From: Opeltia flavorubescens
Lineage: Eukaryota; Ascomycota; Lecanoromycetes; Teloschistales; Teloschistaceae
Direction of reading: 5' to 3'
Length of the DNA: 64,000 bases
Assembly (NCBI GenBank): GCA_000442125.1
Contig: KE546969.1
Coordinates: 1,488,001 to 1,552,000, forward strand
Shown: positions 21,841 to 32,769 of the stretch, piece by piece
Layout of the letters: every line of letters begins with the position of its first letter
How positions within the stretch are numbered: the first letter of the stretch is position 1
The notes under the pieces: generated by a model
Database searches by the model: none
Told to the model about the DNA's origin: nothing
What the model saw: only the letters and a program-made list of their open reading frames with translations
Made by a program: the position numbers and the translations under genes

Positions 21841-24708
21841 ATGGCCGAGAGATCCATCCAACATCATCCTTTCGAACTGTCCCATACAAGAACTCGGCAG
21901 ACTAGTACTAGCTCATCGGACCAGTCTTCCGCACCCGAGGATAAGTCGACGTCTTCAAAGCATCGCCATCAACGGCCTTCCCCAGCCTTGGGTATTCACC
22001 AACCCTCTGGTACACTTACTGGAGAGCCGTCTCGACGTCGAGGTACAAAGCAAGCCGCCGCCGGCCCCCGAGAGAGAAGCTCAAAGGGGTCATCAACGAA
22101 CATGACCGCTGCTCTGGAATCCCCAGGTGAGGTCACTTACACGCCAACGACCCACCGTATTAGCAAAGCGAAGAAGGGAAAGAAGGTTCATGTCTGCGAA
22201 CATCCTGGATGTAACAAAGTATGTTACTATCCTTTAATATCGAGGACCTCTAAACTGATTGTCCAGGTGTTTACCCGGGCTGAACATCGCAAGTAAGCCA
22301 ACGATAGTAGTCGTCTCGCTACCAGCAATTGACAATGTCTAGACGCCATGAGGCAAACCATAACGTGAAGCCAGCCTTCGAATGTCCAATTGAAGATTGT
22401 CGGAAACCCTTCAACAGGGCCGATCTGCTGTCTCGACACATGGAAAGACAGTATGATTCCCTATGCCTATGCAATATTATGGCTGATTGATGTAGACATG
22501 AGATGCCAGCAGGTGCCGCTCGTGCCCCAGGATCTTTCCGGTCAACGAGTGAGACATCATCCAATCCGCCCAGTGGGAGCATCCCACCTCCTACTATTGG
22601 GCAGCCACAACCAATATCCGCCCAAAGCATGCCTCATGGACCTGGAGCAATGTCGATTACGTCAATCATAGAGCATCCCATGCATGGCGAAGTTGGGCAC
22701 TCAGCTCGAGGTATGAATGAACTGGGACAGACAGGTATCGGTGCTATGCCAATGAGTTACCGACCTGACTGGATGTATGCACCACTGGGCGCTGGGGATT
22801 CACCCATCTACTCATCTGACAGCTGTTCCTCGCCCATGTCCGATTATCCAAACACACAGATGTCGTACCACGCCATACCGTCGCATGAGGGAATTCAAAG
22901 ACCGCCGTCTACATTTTCCGATTCAAGCTATCATCAACGAACGATTGCATCGCCTCTTTCTGCTGGTCCATCCTTCGCGACTGCATGGGGCACGCCGGAC
23001 CCTGCTCCGACATACGACGGAGCGTATGTTCCAACTGTGGGTATTCGGAACCTGGATCGTCTACACGCAGACTTGAAGACTGATTCCATTCTAGACCCGT
23101 CATTGCGATTACCCTTCACCGATGTGGGTAGCCAACAGTGGCTTCCCATACGAAACCAGTCAGCCTCACCAGCAAGCATGGTCATGGGGCAGGGCAGCCT
23201 TCTGAAAATTCAAAACCCACGGACTCGACATTATCTGGAGTGCTATTGGCAATTCTTTCATCCTCTTTTTCCAATCGTTCGATATGCATCTTTCATGTCC
23301 AGCGTTCCGCAACCTCTTCTCGCTGCTTCCATGGTCGTTGTCGGCGCTCAATACTCTCCAAGACCTGACGCGAAGCAATATTCAGCGTCTTTGCATGCAA
23401 AGTGTCTTGGGATGCTATCAGATGTGAGCAGTTCTTGAATGTGGCCTCATTCAACCCGAATCTTTGCTGATTGAGATATCAGCGAGGCTCTGTAACCAGT
23501 CGGTCTCCTATTTCTGATCTTCAGACCGTTGTTCATTTGGAGATGTTTACTCGCTATCGTGCGCGCTCCGCCAAAGTAGAGCACATACAAGGCTCGCCTC
23601 TTTTTCAATCCCTCTTTGCAAGCGTGGGTGCTCTGTTCTGTACCTGAAGGCCAAATGCTGATTATCACAGCTTATCGCAGATCAAGACTGGCTTCAGACC
23701 GGCCATATTGGATTACAGCAAACCCTATCAGCGGTTATTGCTCCTGCTCAATTGCAGGCTGTCTATGGAAGGTGGCTTGATCTCGAGACGAGGCGTCGAA
23801 TTCTTGTCGCCGCCTTCGTTCTGGACCTTCAGCATCGTCATCTGTTGCAACAAAAGCCCTCAGATCCCGATATATTTGCTGGAGAAGACGATATTACCGT
23901 CCCATTTCCAAGCTCTTCCGAGGCTTGGGATTGTACCGATCTCTCTACTTGGCGTGACACGATCGCTTCACAGCATATTTTTTATCTCGACACTCTCGAT
24001 CCGAGCCTCCCGCCGCTGGACCGCTTCCAGTCTTCTCTCCGCACATGCTACCAAATATATACCCTCGAACGTGTTAATGATCCTACCGAGAGTGATCTGA
24101 CCTTTCACCCTACCAAATGCGATAGTTTGGCCACATACCTAACTTACCATGCGCTCTCGTTTAGTAGGCATACGCCTCTTCATGCCCTTATCGTGACGGC
24201 TAGTGAATCTTGGCTCTTTGGATCCAAGATCACTGATAAAGAAATATGGCAGCAAAACAGGCATACAGTTCGCAGCTGGGTCAGCAGCGATGCCGCGATG
24301 AAGGCCGTCTGGCATGCGACTCGGCTTCTGAGACTTTCCTTCCAGAATCAGGTCCAACAGGTACATCTAGTTGATGGGGTATCTTATATGCATGATTTGT
24401 GGTGCCTGTACACTGCCGCACTGGTCTGCTGGGCCTTTGGCTACGGGACTGCGGGCATGGTCGATGTGCAAGTGGAATGGCAAGCAGAGCATGCAGAGAG
24501 CCTTGCGTGGGAGTACCTTGGCGCCATGGACGTGCAGGGTTGGTGGAAAATCAGCGAGGTCCCTACAGCTGCAAGAAGGAGTACGAGGGGTCTGTTGGAG
24601 AGCGTAAGGGTGAAGATTGGGGAGATGGGCTTGGGTGGACTCTTGGATGGGGCAGAAGATGTGCTCTTCAGATTGGTGGATGGGGAAAGTGATATGGTGA
24701 AGTTTTGA
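21841..24708 (+). CDS. C2H2 zinc-finger transcription factor with fungal_trans domain
   Basis: Six exons: 21841-22218, 22267-22292, 22343-22450, 22496-23423, 23483-23623 and 23671-24708 (872 aa); introns of 45-59 nt. The finger region is assembled from four exons: first finger CEHPGCNKVFTRAEHRKRH, second CPIEDCRKPFNRADLLSRHMERQH. A 300-residue Ser/Pro/Met-rich linker follows. The C-terminal part (LECYWQFFHPLFPIV, then ARSAKVEHIQ, then ETRRRILVAAFVLD and a Trp-rich end) has the features of the fungal-specific transcription factor domain usually paired with Zn2Cys6 clusters. It is a nuclear DNA-binding regulator; targets are unknown. The 26 nt exon 2 is needed to complete the first finger. Confidence 0.9.
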
Positions 24709-25131
24709 TTGGAGTTCGGTTGGCATTCGAGCATGGTTTCTGAGAAGGATATCATCGGAGATCACATTTTTCGTACGCATCATTGTCGGATTCACCATAC
24801 TAATACCATTTACAAAAGCGGAATTTAGCGGTACCATTCTTAGAGCGAGGATATATGGATCGGGGACATGGACGTTCAAAGGACTCTCTTCTCAAACTAG
24901 CGCAACCTCGAGAGATCACATCGCTGGTACTCTCCACTTAGCGTCGTCGCCACCAAGACTTGAAAGTTCATAGTCACATAATAGAAACACATATGGCGGA
25001 TGTCCCTGTCAGCAATCGAACACAATAATTTTGTCAGATTGGGCCGATCGATTTTGTTTCCGTGCTAGCTTCCGAGATGAAGATTTGTGTGGGTGGAGTG
25101 GAGTGGATCAGATGAGTCGCAATTTCGAGTC
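24709..25131. other. Intergenic, promoter of the forkhead gene
   Basis: No gene is seen. It contains the upstream region of the FHL1-like gene, whose true start is uncertain. Confidence 0.5.
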
Positions 25132-28100
25132 ATGCATCAGAAAGCTCGGACCACCTACAGCAATTCGAACATGACCCAATCCACCATTTTACATTTTACC
25201 AGTTTCGGACCCAACAATCACGACACGCTCGCGTCTTGTATCCAAGTATTTTATGGCTTTGAGGAATCAGCCAAGGATTTCTTGACCGAAGATGCGGAGA
25301 AGGGGATGATGATGGAGGATGCGCCGCCACACAACGCTGAACACTCCCAGGACGACGAGAACAAGTCCGATGGAGCTACCACCATACTGCCAGCGCAGGT
25401 TGACTACAAGCAAGACATGCCCGCTGATACCCAAGACATGCTACGGAAAGTAGCGCACGATGCTTCGAGCCAGGCTGAAGAAAATGCAACCCATATCCCA
25501 CCAGAGCAAGACAACATCGATGAGCGCGCCCTTGTGAACGGGCACGTGGAGGCTCTAGGCACTGATTCCAATCACTCGATAAGATACGGCCCTGCCAATA
25601 TGGAAGTATCGAACATGGAGGGTGAGACTTTCGAAGCGCCACCCGGATACTCAAACCACGTCAACCTCGGTCAGCCGGGCCTGACAAATGGATCTCTAGA
25701 CTTGACGCAGGCAAACATCGAAGCATTGGCTGACGATCCAACTTTGGAAGCTGCTGCATCTCTAGTGGAGTCTGAAGCCCCTCGCATACAAGCATTTGCG
25801 AAACTCGAGTTTGACGACGGCGAATTCTACATGAACACATACTCTGTAGAGCTTGGAAGGGATGTACGTGCGGCAAGGCAGGCCTATGAACGAGATGCAC
25901 AAGCTTTACAAGACCTGGGACCCAAATCGAGGAAACGAAGCTCGAGCAGTGGAGCTATCTCACATTCTTCTGGTAAAGCCAAACGTGAGCACCGCCGCCA
26001 TCTATCAGGGAGTGTTGTGAGCGAGAGCGGTGGGATCATGGGTCTCGATCATTCTGATTCCGACAGTAAAGAGAAGCGAAGCAGCAGAAAATCCAAGTCC
26101 GCCACCTCATCGTCTCAGCAACTTTCCCGCAAAAGCTCGATGAACCTCCCCGGCATGCAGACCGACTACCAATCGCTAGCCATGGCGTCGCTGTTGGATC
26201 CTTCCATGGATAACGAGCTTGTCGATCCACGCCGCTCACTTCCTTCCCCCGAATCATGTCCTTTGGTGCCAATCCACCCGCCTGCTTCGACCGATGGCGT
26301 TCCAACCAGCCATAAGAGTATCTCACGGAAACACGTCCAGATTGCATTCAACTTCGAGAAGCATCTCTTCGAAGTGATTGTTATGGGTAGGAATGGCGCG
26401 TTTGTGGATGAGGAATGGTATCCCAAAGGCGACGTGCAACCATTACGGAGCGGAAGTCTGATCCAGATCGGTGGTGTAGGAATTCGCTTCTTGCTGCCGG
26501 ATGTTGCCTTGGGAGAGACCGGGGCTGAAAACACGATGAGCTCAGACCCGGCTTCCTTTGACCTGGAGAATGAGCATGCTGGCAACGGCGGTGTTGAAGG
26601 CGACAGTGACAACGAGAATGATGACCAAGAAGATGATGATGATGATGACGAATCGAGAGATGATAGTAATGACGAGAGCAGTGAGGAAAGCGAAGAAAGT
26701 GACGAGCCTTCCGAGGAAGAGACGAGAGGACGGTCTAGGAGACGACCGGGGGATACCAAGCCCACCGTGGCGAACAGGCCTGTACGGAATCGAAAGCCAG
26801 TAAGAGTCAAGGAGCTACCGAAAGCGAAAACGAAGGGGAAAGGCAAAACGCTTCCGAAAGCTAAGCAGCCAGTAAAGGGGAAGCTAAAATTAATCACAAA
26901 AGACCCCGTCAACGTTGACCCTCTTACACCGCCTCCGAAACGAAAGGGACCTGGAAGACCTCCAAAAAATGGGATTATTTCGAAGCGGGAGCAGGCTCTA
27001 CTAGCCAGGCAAGCTAAAGAGGCGGCCAAGGCTGCGGAACAGAATGGTCAAGATGCTCTGCCTGGGAGGGGAAAAGGCAAGAGTATTCCCCAAGCACCTG
27101 ATGATAATCAAGAGAAAGGGCAGCTCCAGCCCAATGGTAAGCGAAAATACAAGAAAAGGAAAACCAAAGCAGAAATTGAGGCTGCGGAACAAGGAGAGCC
27201 ACAAAACGTTCGGGAAAGTACCGAGCATACTGATTCTGTACCACCTGATCAGAACGCTGCACCTCCACCAAAACCCCCAAAGCCTATGAGACCGCCAAAG
27301 CCTCCACGTTCGCCATCCCCAGTCTTCGACGAAGCGACGTTGACACCCGAGCAACTTGCCAAACCTCAGTCATCTTACGTTATTCTGATCCATGACGCAT
27401 TATCAAATTCAAAAACCGGGCAGATGTCTCTACCTCAGATATACCGAGCCATTGAACGAAAATACCCTTTCTACAAATTGCGTGTACAAACAACGGGCTG
27501 GCAAAGCAGTGTTCGTCATAATCTCTCTCAGCATCCAGCCTTTCGTAAGATCGAAAGAGATGGCAAAGGATGGATGTGGGGTTTAGTACCAGAAGTCTCT
27601 ATCGAGAAGGATAAAAAGAAAAGGATGAGTCCGCAGCCAATGCAAGCACAAGGCTACTATCCTACTCCACAAACGATGCAATCAACGTATCCATACTCTG
27701 CTCTGCCACCTCAAAATCCCCAGATGCCTTACCCAGCCTACGGCGCCTATCCTGGGGTTCCCCTTGGCCAGAGACCATATACTCAATTTCCTACCCAGCC
27801 GGCCGTCTCCTCTCTACCACCAGCTCTAGCCAATGCTCAGCTCGACACCTCGTCCACGTACCAATCGCCTTACGCTACAGGACCGCCGTCTCAAAATACA
27901 GAGGCCTCCCAACCGCAGCCGTCCGCAAATCCAAATGATCAACAGAGTACCTCTTCTTCAAATCTAGATACCCAAGGTGCTTCAACGGCTCCGACGACGA
28001 ATCCAGCCCTTCCACACCCAATATCCTCACATCCGAATAGCGTGCAGACCAGCAACGGTCATGCACCTGCTCCGTCCCCTTCTACTAATACACCCTTTCA

Positions 28101-28701
28101 GGCCCCGCCACCTCCAACCATGAGCCATACACCCGACGTCCTCGCGGTTGTCAAGAAATTCAAAGACTTTCTCCTTTCATCCTTGTCCAATAACCCCCGT
28201 GCAGAAAACCTCATCGAGTCCGCCATCAGCCGCGTTTTAAACCCCCCTTCAACTACCACGATGTCTCCTGGCAGGCAAGATGATCACCAGGAAAAAGCTA
28301 TCATGAAAATCCTGCAGAATATGCTGGATAACATGCGGGCACAGAAGACTAAAGGGGAGGGGGAAGCGGGTGGAGGGCCAGGAGGGAGTAAGGCAGGGAA
28401 CAACACCTTCTTCCAGATACTGGAGAGCGTTAATGCGAGTGAGGGTGGAACGTTGGCGCTACCGGAAGCTCAGAAACAGGCGAATAGTGTGAAGAACGAG
28501 ACCGAAGAGCATCGGGCGGGTGGCGAAATGAAGGTGGAGTCTACATCGCGAGATCGGGTGCCGATGGTAGAGGAGAAGCGGTATTCTGTGACGCCGGCGC
28601 CTTCGGAGGATTCGAAAGGGACCAAGAGAGCGCTGGAACAGGATGATGACGACGGCGCAATGGATGCTAGAACATTGGGGGCGAAGAGGGTGGCTACTTG
28701 A
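25132..28701 (+). CDS. FHL1: FHL1-type transcription factor (split FHA domain plus forkhead domain)
   Basis: Single long exon. The first in-frame ATG is 25132 (1189 aa), but the ATG at 25306 (MMMEDAPP) is an equally good or better start because the intervening sequence has leader-like composition. An FHA domain begins at about 25790 (AFAKLEFDDGEFYMNTYSVELGRD), is interrupted by about 140 Ser/Lys-rich residues, and resumes at about 26320 (SRKHVQIAFN, RNGAFVDEE). Acidic and basic low-complexity regions follow, with an AT-hook-like KRKGPGRPPKNG. The forkhead (about 27361-27600) has SSYVILIHDAL, WQSSVRHNLSQHPAF and KGWMWGL. Yeast Fhl1 controls ribosomal-protein genes; a similar role here is inferred. 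The C-terminus is Pro/Gln-rich. Confidence 0.9.
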   Translation: MHQKARTTYSNSNMTQSTILHFTSFGPNNHDTLASCIQVFYGFEESAKDFLTEDAEKGMMMEDAPPHNAEHSQDDENKSDGATTILPAQVDYKQDMPADTQDMLRKVAHDASSQAEENATHIPPEQDNIDERALVNGHVEALGTDSNHSIRYGPANMEVSNMEGETFEAPPGYSNHVNLGQPGLTNGSLDLTQANIEALADDPTLEAAASLVESEAPRIQAFAKLEFDDGEFYMNTYSVELGRDVRAARQAYERDAQALQDLGPKSRKRSSSSGAISHSSGKAKREHRRHLSGSVVSESGGIMGLDHSDSDSKEKRSSRKSKSATSSSQQLSRKSSMNLPGMQTDYQSLAMASLLDPSMDNELVDPRRSLPSPESCPLVPIHPPASTDGVPTSHKSISRKHVQIAFNFEKHLFEVIVMGRNGAFVDEEWYPKGDVQPLRSGSLIQIGGVGIRFLLPDVALGETGAENTMSSDPASFDLENEHAGNGGVEGDSDNENDDQEDDDDDDESRDDSNDESSEESEESDEPSEEETRGRSRRRPGDTKPTVANRPVRNRKPVRVKELPKAKTKGKGKTLPKAKQPVKGKLKLITKDPVNVDPLTPPPKRKGPGRPPKNGIISKREQALLARQAKEAAKAAEQNGQDALPGRGKGKSIPQAPDDNQEKGQLQPNGKRKYKKRKTKAEIEAAEQGEPQNVRESTEHTDSVPPDQNAAPPPKPPKPMRPPKPPRSPSPVFDEATLTPEQLAKPQSSYVILIHDALSNSKTGQMSLPQIYRAIERKYPFYKLRVQTTGWQSSVRHNLSQHPAFRKIERDGKGWMWGLVPEVSIEKDKKKRMSPQPMQAQGYYPTPQTMQSTYPYSALPPQNPQMPYPAYGAYPGVPLGQRPYTQFPTQPAVSSLPPALANAQLDTSSTYQSPYATGPPSQNTEASQPQPSANPNDQQSTSSSNLDTQGASTAPTTNPALPHPISSHPNSVQTSNGHAPAPSPSTNTPFQAPPPPTMSHTPDVLAVVKKFKDFLLSSLSNNPRAENLIESAISRVLNPPSTTTMSPGRQDDHQEKAIMKILQNMLDNMRAQKTKGEGEAGGGPGGSKAGNNTFFQILESVNASEGGTLALPEAQKQANSVKNETEEHRAGGEMKVESTSRDRVPMVEEKRYSVTPAPSEDSKGTKRALEQDDDDGAMDARTLGAKRVAT
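26631..26655 (+). repeat. GAT/GAC trinucleotide tract coding for poly-Asp
   Basis: Near-perfect GAT repeats within the FHL1-like gene, encoding an Asp-rich acidic run. Likely to vary in length between strains. Confidence 0.7.
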
Positions 28702-29065
28702 TCTGATTTCGGTAATACATGCTCACATATGTGCTAATGGGGTATGGAGGCTTCTTGCTTTTAAGTGGCTTATACCCCTTTACGTGGATGTTCTCTGCTC
28801 TGTAAGGCGTCTGGAAGGGGTAAAAGTGTGTGCTTTTGAATAACTCATGCATGGATTTTGGGGTGAAATTATATATAATGCATGCTTTCTCTACTCAGCT
28901 GCTATCTAGTCTTGGAAACAGAGTCGTCCATGGATACTGCCTTCTTTGTATGTTCTGTCCAGAGCTCCCTTGGTTGCTTAGTCAGCTCATCGACGTCTCG
29001 GATTGCCGAATTCTCTGTGTACTGACTTAGATAATTGTAGAACCGTGTTCTGATGCATATCCCCA
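28702..29065. other. Intergenic, trailer and promoter
   Basis: No gene supported; an AT-richer 3' region followed by the upstream region of the kinase gene. Confidence 0.5.
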
Positions 29066-31000
29066 ATGGATAAAACTACCATCAATAAAGCCACACAATG
29101 GACGTCCATTACAGGCTCGCCGCTTGATCTAGACCTGCAGGATTATAAAGGTAAACACACAACTTTTCTACGATGATTTCGACTCTGAGAAGAATTATTA
29201 CCAACAATCTATGAATAGGCACATGCGCATCAATAAACGATTACGAACGATTAAATCAGCTCGGCGAAGGCAGTACGTGTTTTTTCTCTTTTCTACTTCT
29301 ACGTATTTTTTCCCCTTCGTCTCCATCCCATTCCACCATCCTTCCCCCTCTATAAATCGTTTCTTCTCTACTCTGTCCCATTTATTTCCAAGTATACCAC
29401 TCACTCACTCACAACTCCCTTCCACACAAACAGCCTACGGGATCGTTTTCCGCGCCCGGGAGAAGAAATCCAACAAGATCGTCGCCTTGAAGCAGATTCG
29501 CGTTCCTGACCCTGAAGGAGACCAGGAACGGGAACGGCAGAATGGGATCCCGGTGACTGCGTTGAGGGAGATTTCGATCCTGAGGGGTGTGAGGTGTGAG
29601 AATGTTGTGGGGGTGGGGGAGGTTGCTGTTAGTATGGGAGAGCGGGGGGAGGGGTTGGGGGATGTGTGGATGGTGCGTCTTTTTCTTTTTCTTTTCCTTT
29701 TCTACTTTTCGGAGAGAGGAAGTAAACGTGCAGTTTGAACGTGGTCATGGGCCATTTTCTTTAGGTTTGAAGGATCTTCAAGCAATATGGTGGAGCTGCA
29801 GTTTCAGTACTGAAATCTTTGTCAGGTCATGGAATATTGCGAGCAGGTTAGTGACTAGCCTCTGCCGACGGTGATATCCGAAGGCTTCCATTGAGCATGG
29901 GCGCACCTGGCTGGCTGATATTCCTCCGAAAAGGGGGAAATGCCGTTTGCTTCGAGGTTCAGGATATGGCAACTCTTTTGGATGAGCTTCGTGTCAAGTT
30001 CTCTATGAGTCAAGGTAGGGATAGAACTGGTCATAAGAAGCTTGAATCCTATCATGCTGATGGTCTGTAGTCAAATGCTTGTTCCGGCAATTACTCCTTG
30101 CATTGGAATACCTCCACAGGAACGATATCATTCACCGGTAAGTTTGACGAAGCTGTCAACAGTCGGGCTTTGAGAATTGATGGCACTGGGGCTAGAGATG
30201 TCAAAATGCAGAACATACTGCTGACGGCAAAAGGCGTCCTGAAGCTGGGTATGTTCACTACGAATGGCGGTTAAGTCGAGGTAACGAGGACTGAAAGTGT
30301 CATAGCGGACTTTGGCATGGCTAGGGCGTACAGCGTTCGACCACTGACACCCGGAGTAGTCACCATTTGGTATCGCGCACCAGAGCTCCTGCTTGGGACA
30401 AAATACTACACGCCCGCGGTCGACATGTGGTCTGCAGGACTCGTCCTGGCAGAGCTGATCCAAAGCGAGCCATGCTTGACTGGCGAAACTCCGATCGACC
30501 AGCTATCACTCATTGTCAAGCTTCTCGGTTCACCGAGTTCGGACGATCTAGCAGCCTTATCAGCTATAGGGTGTCCTGATCTGATCAGGTGGAGAGGAGA
30601 ATCTCTCGCATCTGGTCGAGCCGATAATCTGGAGCGAAGATTCCTGTCAGACTCCACTCCTGAAACGGTCAACTTACTTCGCGGTCTACTAGCATGGACT
30701 CCTCGAGCTCGATGGACAGCTGCGGAAGCTCTAGGAAAAGGCAAGGGTAGAGTTGCTTCAATGGGTCAGCAATGGTGGAACGAGAGTCCTCGCGCGGTTC
30801 AAAGAGAGCTCCTGCCAACGTATCCAGAGGTTCGCAACGGTACCGCCCTGAAAGGCTTACAGCATAGGGGTAGGGAGATGGGCTTGGAAGACTCGCAGTC
30901 AGGTCCTGACGGCACGAAGAGTAGAGCCGGTGACTATATTTTTGATTTTGAAGACGAGCGAAATGTACATAGACCATCGAAGCGACCACGGGCAAGATGA
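29066..31000 (+). CDS. CDK10-type cyclin-dependent kinase
   Basis: Eight exons: 29066-29150, 29219-29272, 29434-29672, 29826-29846, 29963-30014, 30071-30137, 30196-30248 and 30306-31000 (421 aa). Reconstruction gives a full kinase core: LNQLGEGTYGIVFRAR (Gly loop), VALKQIR (catalytic Lys), GIPVTALREISIL (PITALRE-like helix), VMEYCEQDMATLLDEL (hinge), IIHRDVKMQNILL (catalytic loop), LADFGMARAY (DFG) and TPGVVTIWYRAPELLLG (activation loop). The helix and the T-loop resemble CDK10/CDK11 rather than CDK1. Exon 4 is only 21 nt and carries the hinge residues; the HRD motif is split by an intron. Exon 3 is G-rich. A nuclear role in transcription or splicing control is likely by family. Confidence 0.92.
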
Positions 31001-31668
31001 ATGTTATCCATGGTTTAGTTGCATTGCCAAGGGGAACCAACATGGACGATTCGATAACCACCCACGGTTCGGAGGCGTTGCAAACATCTAGTAAGTAGTT
31101 TCATGTCCACATTCCATAGACCAAGGACAGAGGGATGTCCTAGTGTAACGGCGGTGTGAGACTTGTGTCACACGAACCGTTATCGAGCCTTTGCTGCTCA
31201 TCATGTCATGTGGGCAGCGAACGGGTGAGATGCAGATGACAGGCTGCATGAGCAATGGGCGAGTACGGATAGACAACCGTCTACCAATCACATCATCCAT
31301 TCCTCAACGATGTCTATAAGGGAACGCCTCTTATACTTCCAAGCTGATAGTCAAGAAGATAATGAACGCACAAGCCTCTTCTTCCGCTCCCAATCCCGCG
31401 CCGCTTATGCACTCCATTTTCGAAGGATTGGCTTAGCGGGGCACCAACCCAAGACACTTATCTTATTCTCCGCGCCTCCTCTCTCTCGAGCGAAGTACCT
31501 GCCATCTGCTTGTCACCTGAGGAGGAGGACCCTGACGGCTTGATTGTGGGACAGACAGAACCTTTCTTTGTTCTTGGACAGCTACACTCTTGAGCTCCAG
31601 TCAATCGCTACCCGCTATCCAAGGCAACAGCTTCCTACCCTTTCAACCGCCCTATTGCTACATACAAC
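31001..31668. other. Intergenic, promoter of the tetraspan gene
   Basis: No gene supported. An inverted repeat around TGTGAGACTTGTGTCACA is visible at about 31155-31172. The last 150 nt are C/T-rich. Confidence 0.5.
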
Positions 31669-32475
31669 ATGACCAGGCGTAGTGTGTATGCTGGAGCGCT
31701 GGTCGCTTTCCTAGCTGGTATGCTACAAGTCAATGTACCTGGCTGCTATTGCCCGAGCTGATCGTAATCCTACAGCATGCGCCATGACCTTGGCCAGTAT
31801 TATAATACCACGCTGGATCAGCTGGGATAGCGAAACGGTATGACACCCTGGCCCTCTATCTACTCCTTCCTTTACTCGAGACCGACAAGCTGATACAATT
31901 CTCATCACAGCCCAGCGGTCAACATATACATTACACCTACGGCCTTCACCGCCGTTGCTCCTCTCTCACCGATAACTGCGAATACTTCCCACACAAACAA
32001 GACTGCCATGGCGATCGATACTTCTGTTCCATGTGGCGTTCCGTCGGCTTCCTCATGTCATTTGCCGTCGTCATCGAGGGCATGACTCTCATCGCTTTCA
32101 TTGTCATTCTCGCCGGAGGCAAACAGAAACGCGAACAGGGCTGGAAGGTCATAAGTGGCCTACTGGTGCTATCTGCCCTGATACAATGCGCTGGAATGGC
32201 TCTCATTGTATATTTGCCTATTCCATCCGCTCCTGGTGATGGCTTATGGGCTGGGCTAATCTGCATTTGCGCTCTGATAGGCATTCCTGTACGATAACGA
32301 TGATCGTTTCTTCCCGGGCTGGAAGCTGGATAGTTCCTGGGTTCTGTGCACCATCAGCTGGTCTGTTGAGATCATCTTGGCTGGTGGTATCGTTGCGACT
32401 GCATTATTGCTTCCTTCGGAAGGAGGTTACGAACTTATACCCGATACCGAGCGCGAGGATCTGGTTGGATCTTAA
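31669..32475 (+). CDS. Claudin/PMP22-like tetraspan membrane protein
   Basis: Four exons: 31669-31717, 31776-31837, 31911-32207 and 32281-32475 (200 aa); introns 58, 73 and 73 nt. The spliced protein has four hydrophobic segments: an N-terminal one (YAGALVAFLAACAMTLASII), two central ones, and one near the C-terminus (ISWSVEIILAGGIVATALLL). The first outer loop holds W-x-GL-xx-C...C (GLHRRC, DNCEYF, QDC, YFC), like the claudin superfamily signature. The last intron removes a segment that would otherwise end the protein early, and exon 4 restores FLYDNDDRFFPGWKLDSSW. Fungal relatives (SUR7/PalI-type) act at the plasma membrane in stress or cell-wall organisation; specific role unknown. Confidence 0.82.
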
Positions 32476-32769
32476 TTGCAAACCCAGAGAATTGAAAAGA
32501 CTAGGACGATTGATAAGAGGTGCTGGTGTGGTGTCTGTCCGTTGTACAACGGTAATGCATGATAATGGCTGAGGATGTCTGTAAAGTCGTTGCATTTGCA
32601 GGGCGTTTGGGTGGTGCAACTTTCTCATTCGAGGCGTTGTATACTTTGGCAAGGGCGTTGGAAAGGATCAACGTTGGATTCTTTTTGAATTGTTCTGAAT
32701 GCGTTGGGAATCTCTGAGCGTTCAGCAAGTCATTAAGCAAGTTGGTGGCAAAGTGTCATAGACCGACTG

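Noticed and set aside
21572-21889. Minus-strand 105-codon frame overlapping the start of the C2H2/fungal_trans gene
   Set aside because: It begins at a non-ATG codon, overlaps the ATG of a well-supported gene on the other strand, and no splice site joins it convincingly to the decayed gene at 20647-21327.
25087-25131. N-terminal extension of the FHL1-like gene
   Set aside because: The frame is open but the first codon is GTG; nuclear fungal genes start at ATG, so the start was moved to 25132 with 25306 as alternative.
26166-27029. 287-codon minus-strand frame opposite the FHL1-like gene
   Set aside because: Antisense shadow of a Ser/Asp/Lys-rich coding region; low complexity and no plausible start.
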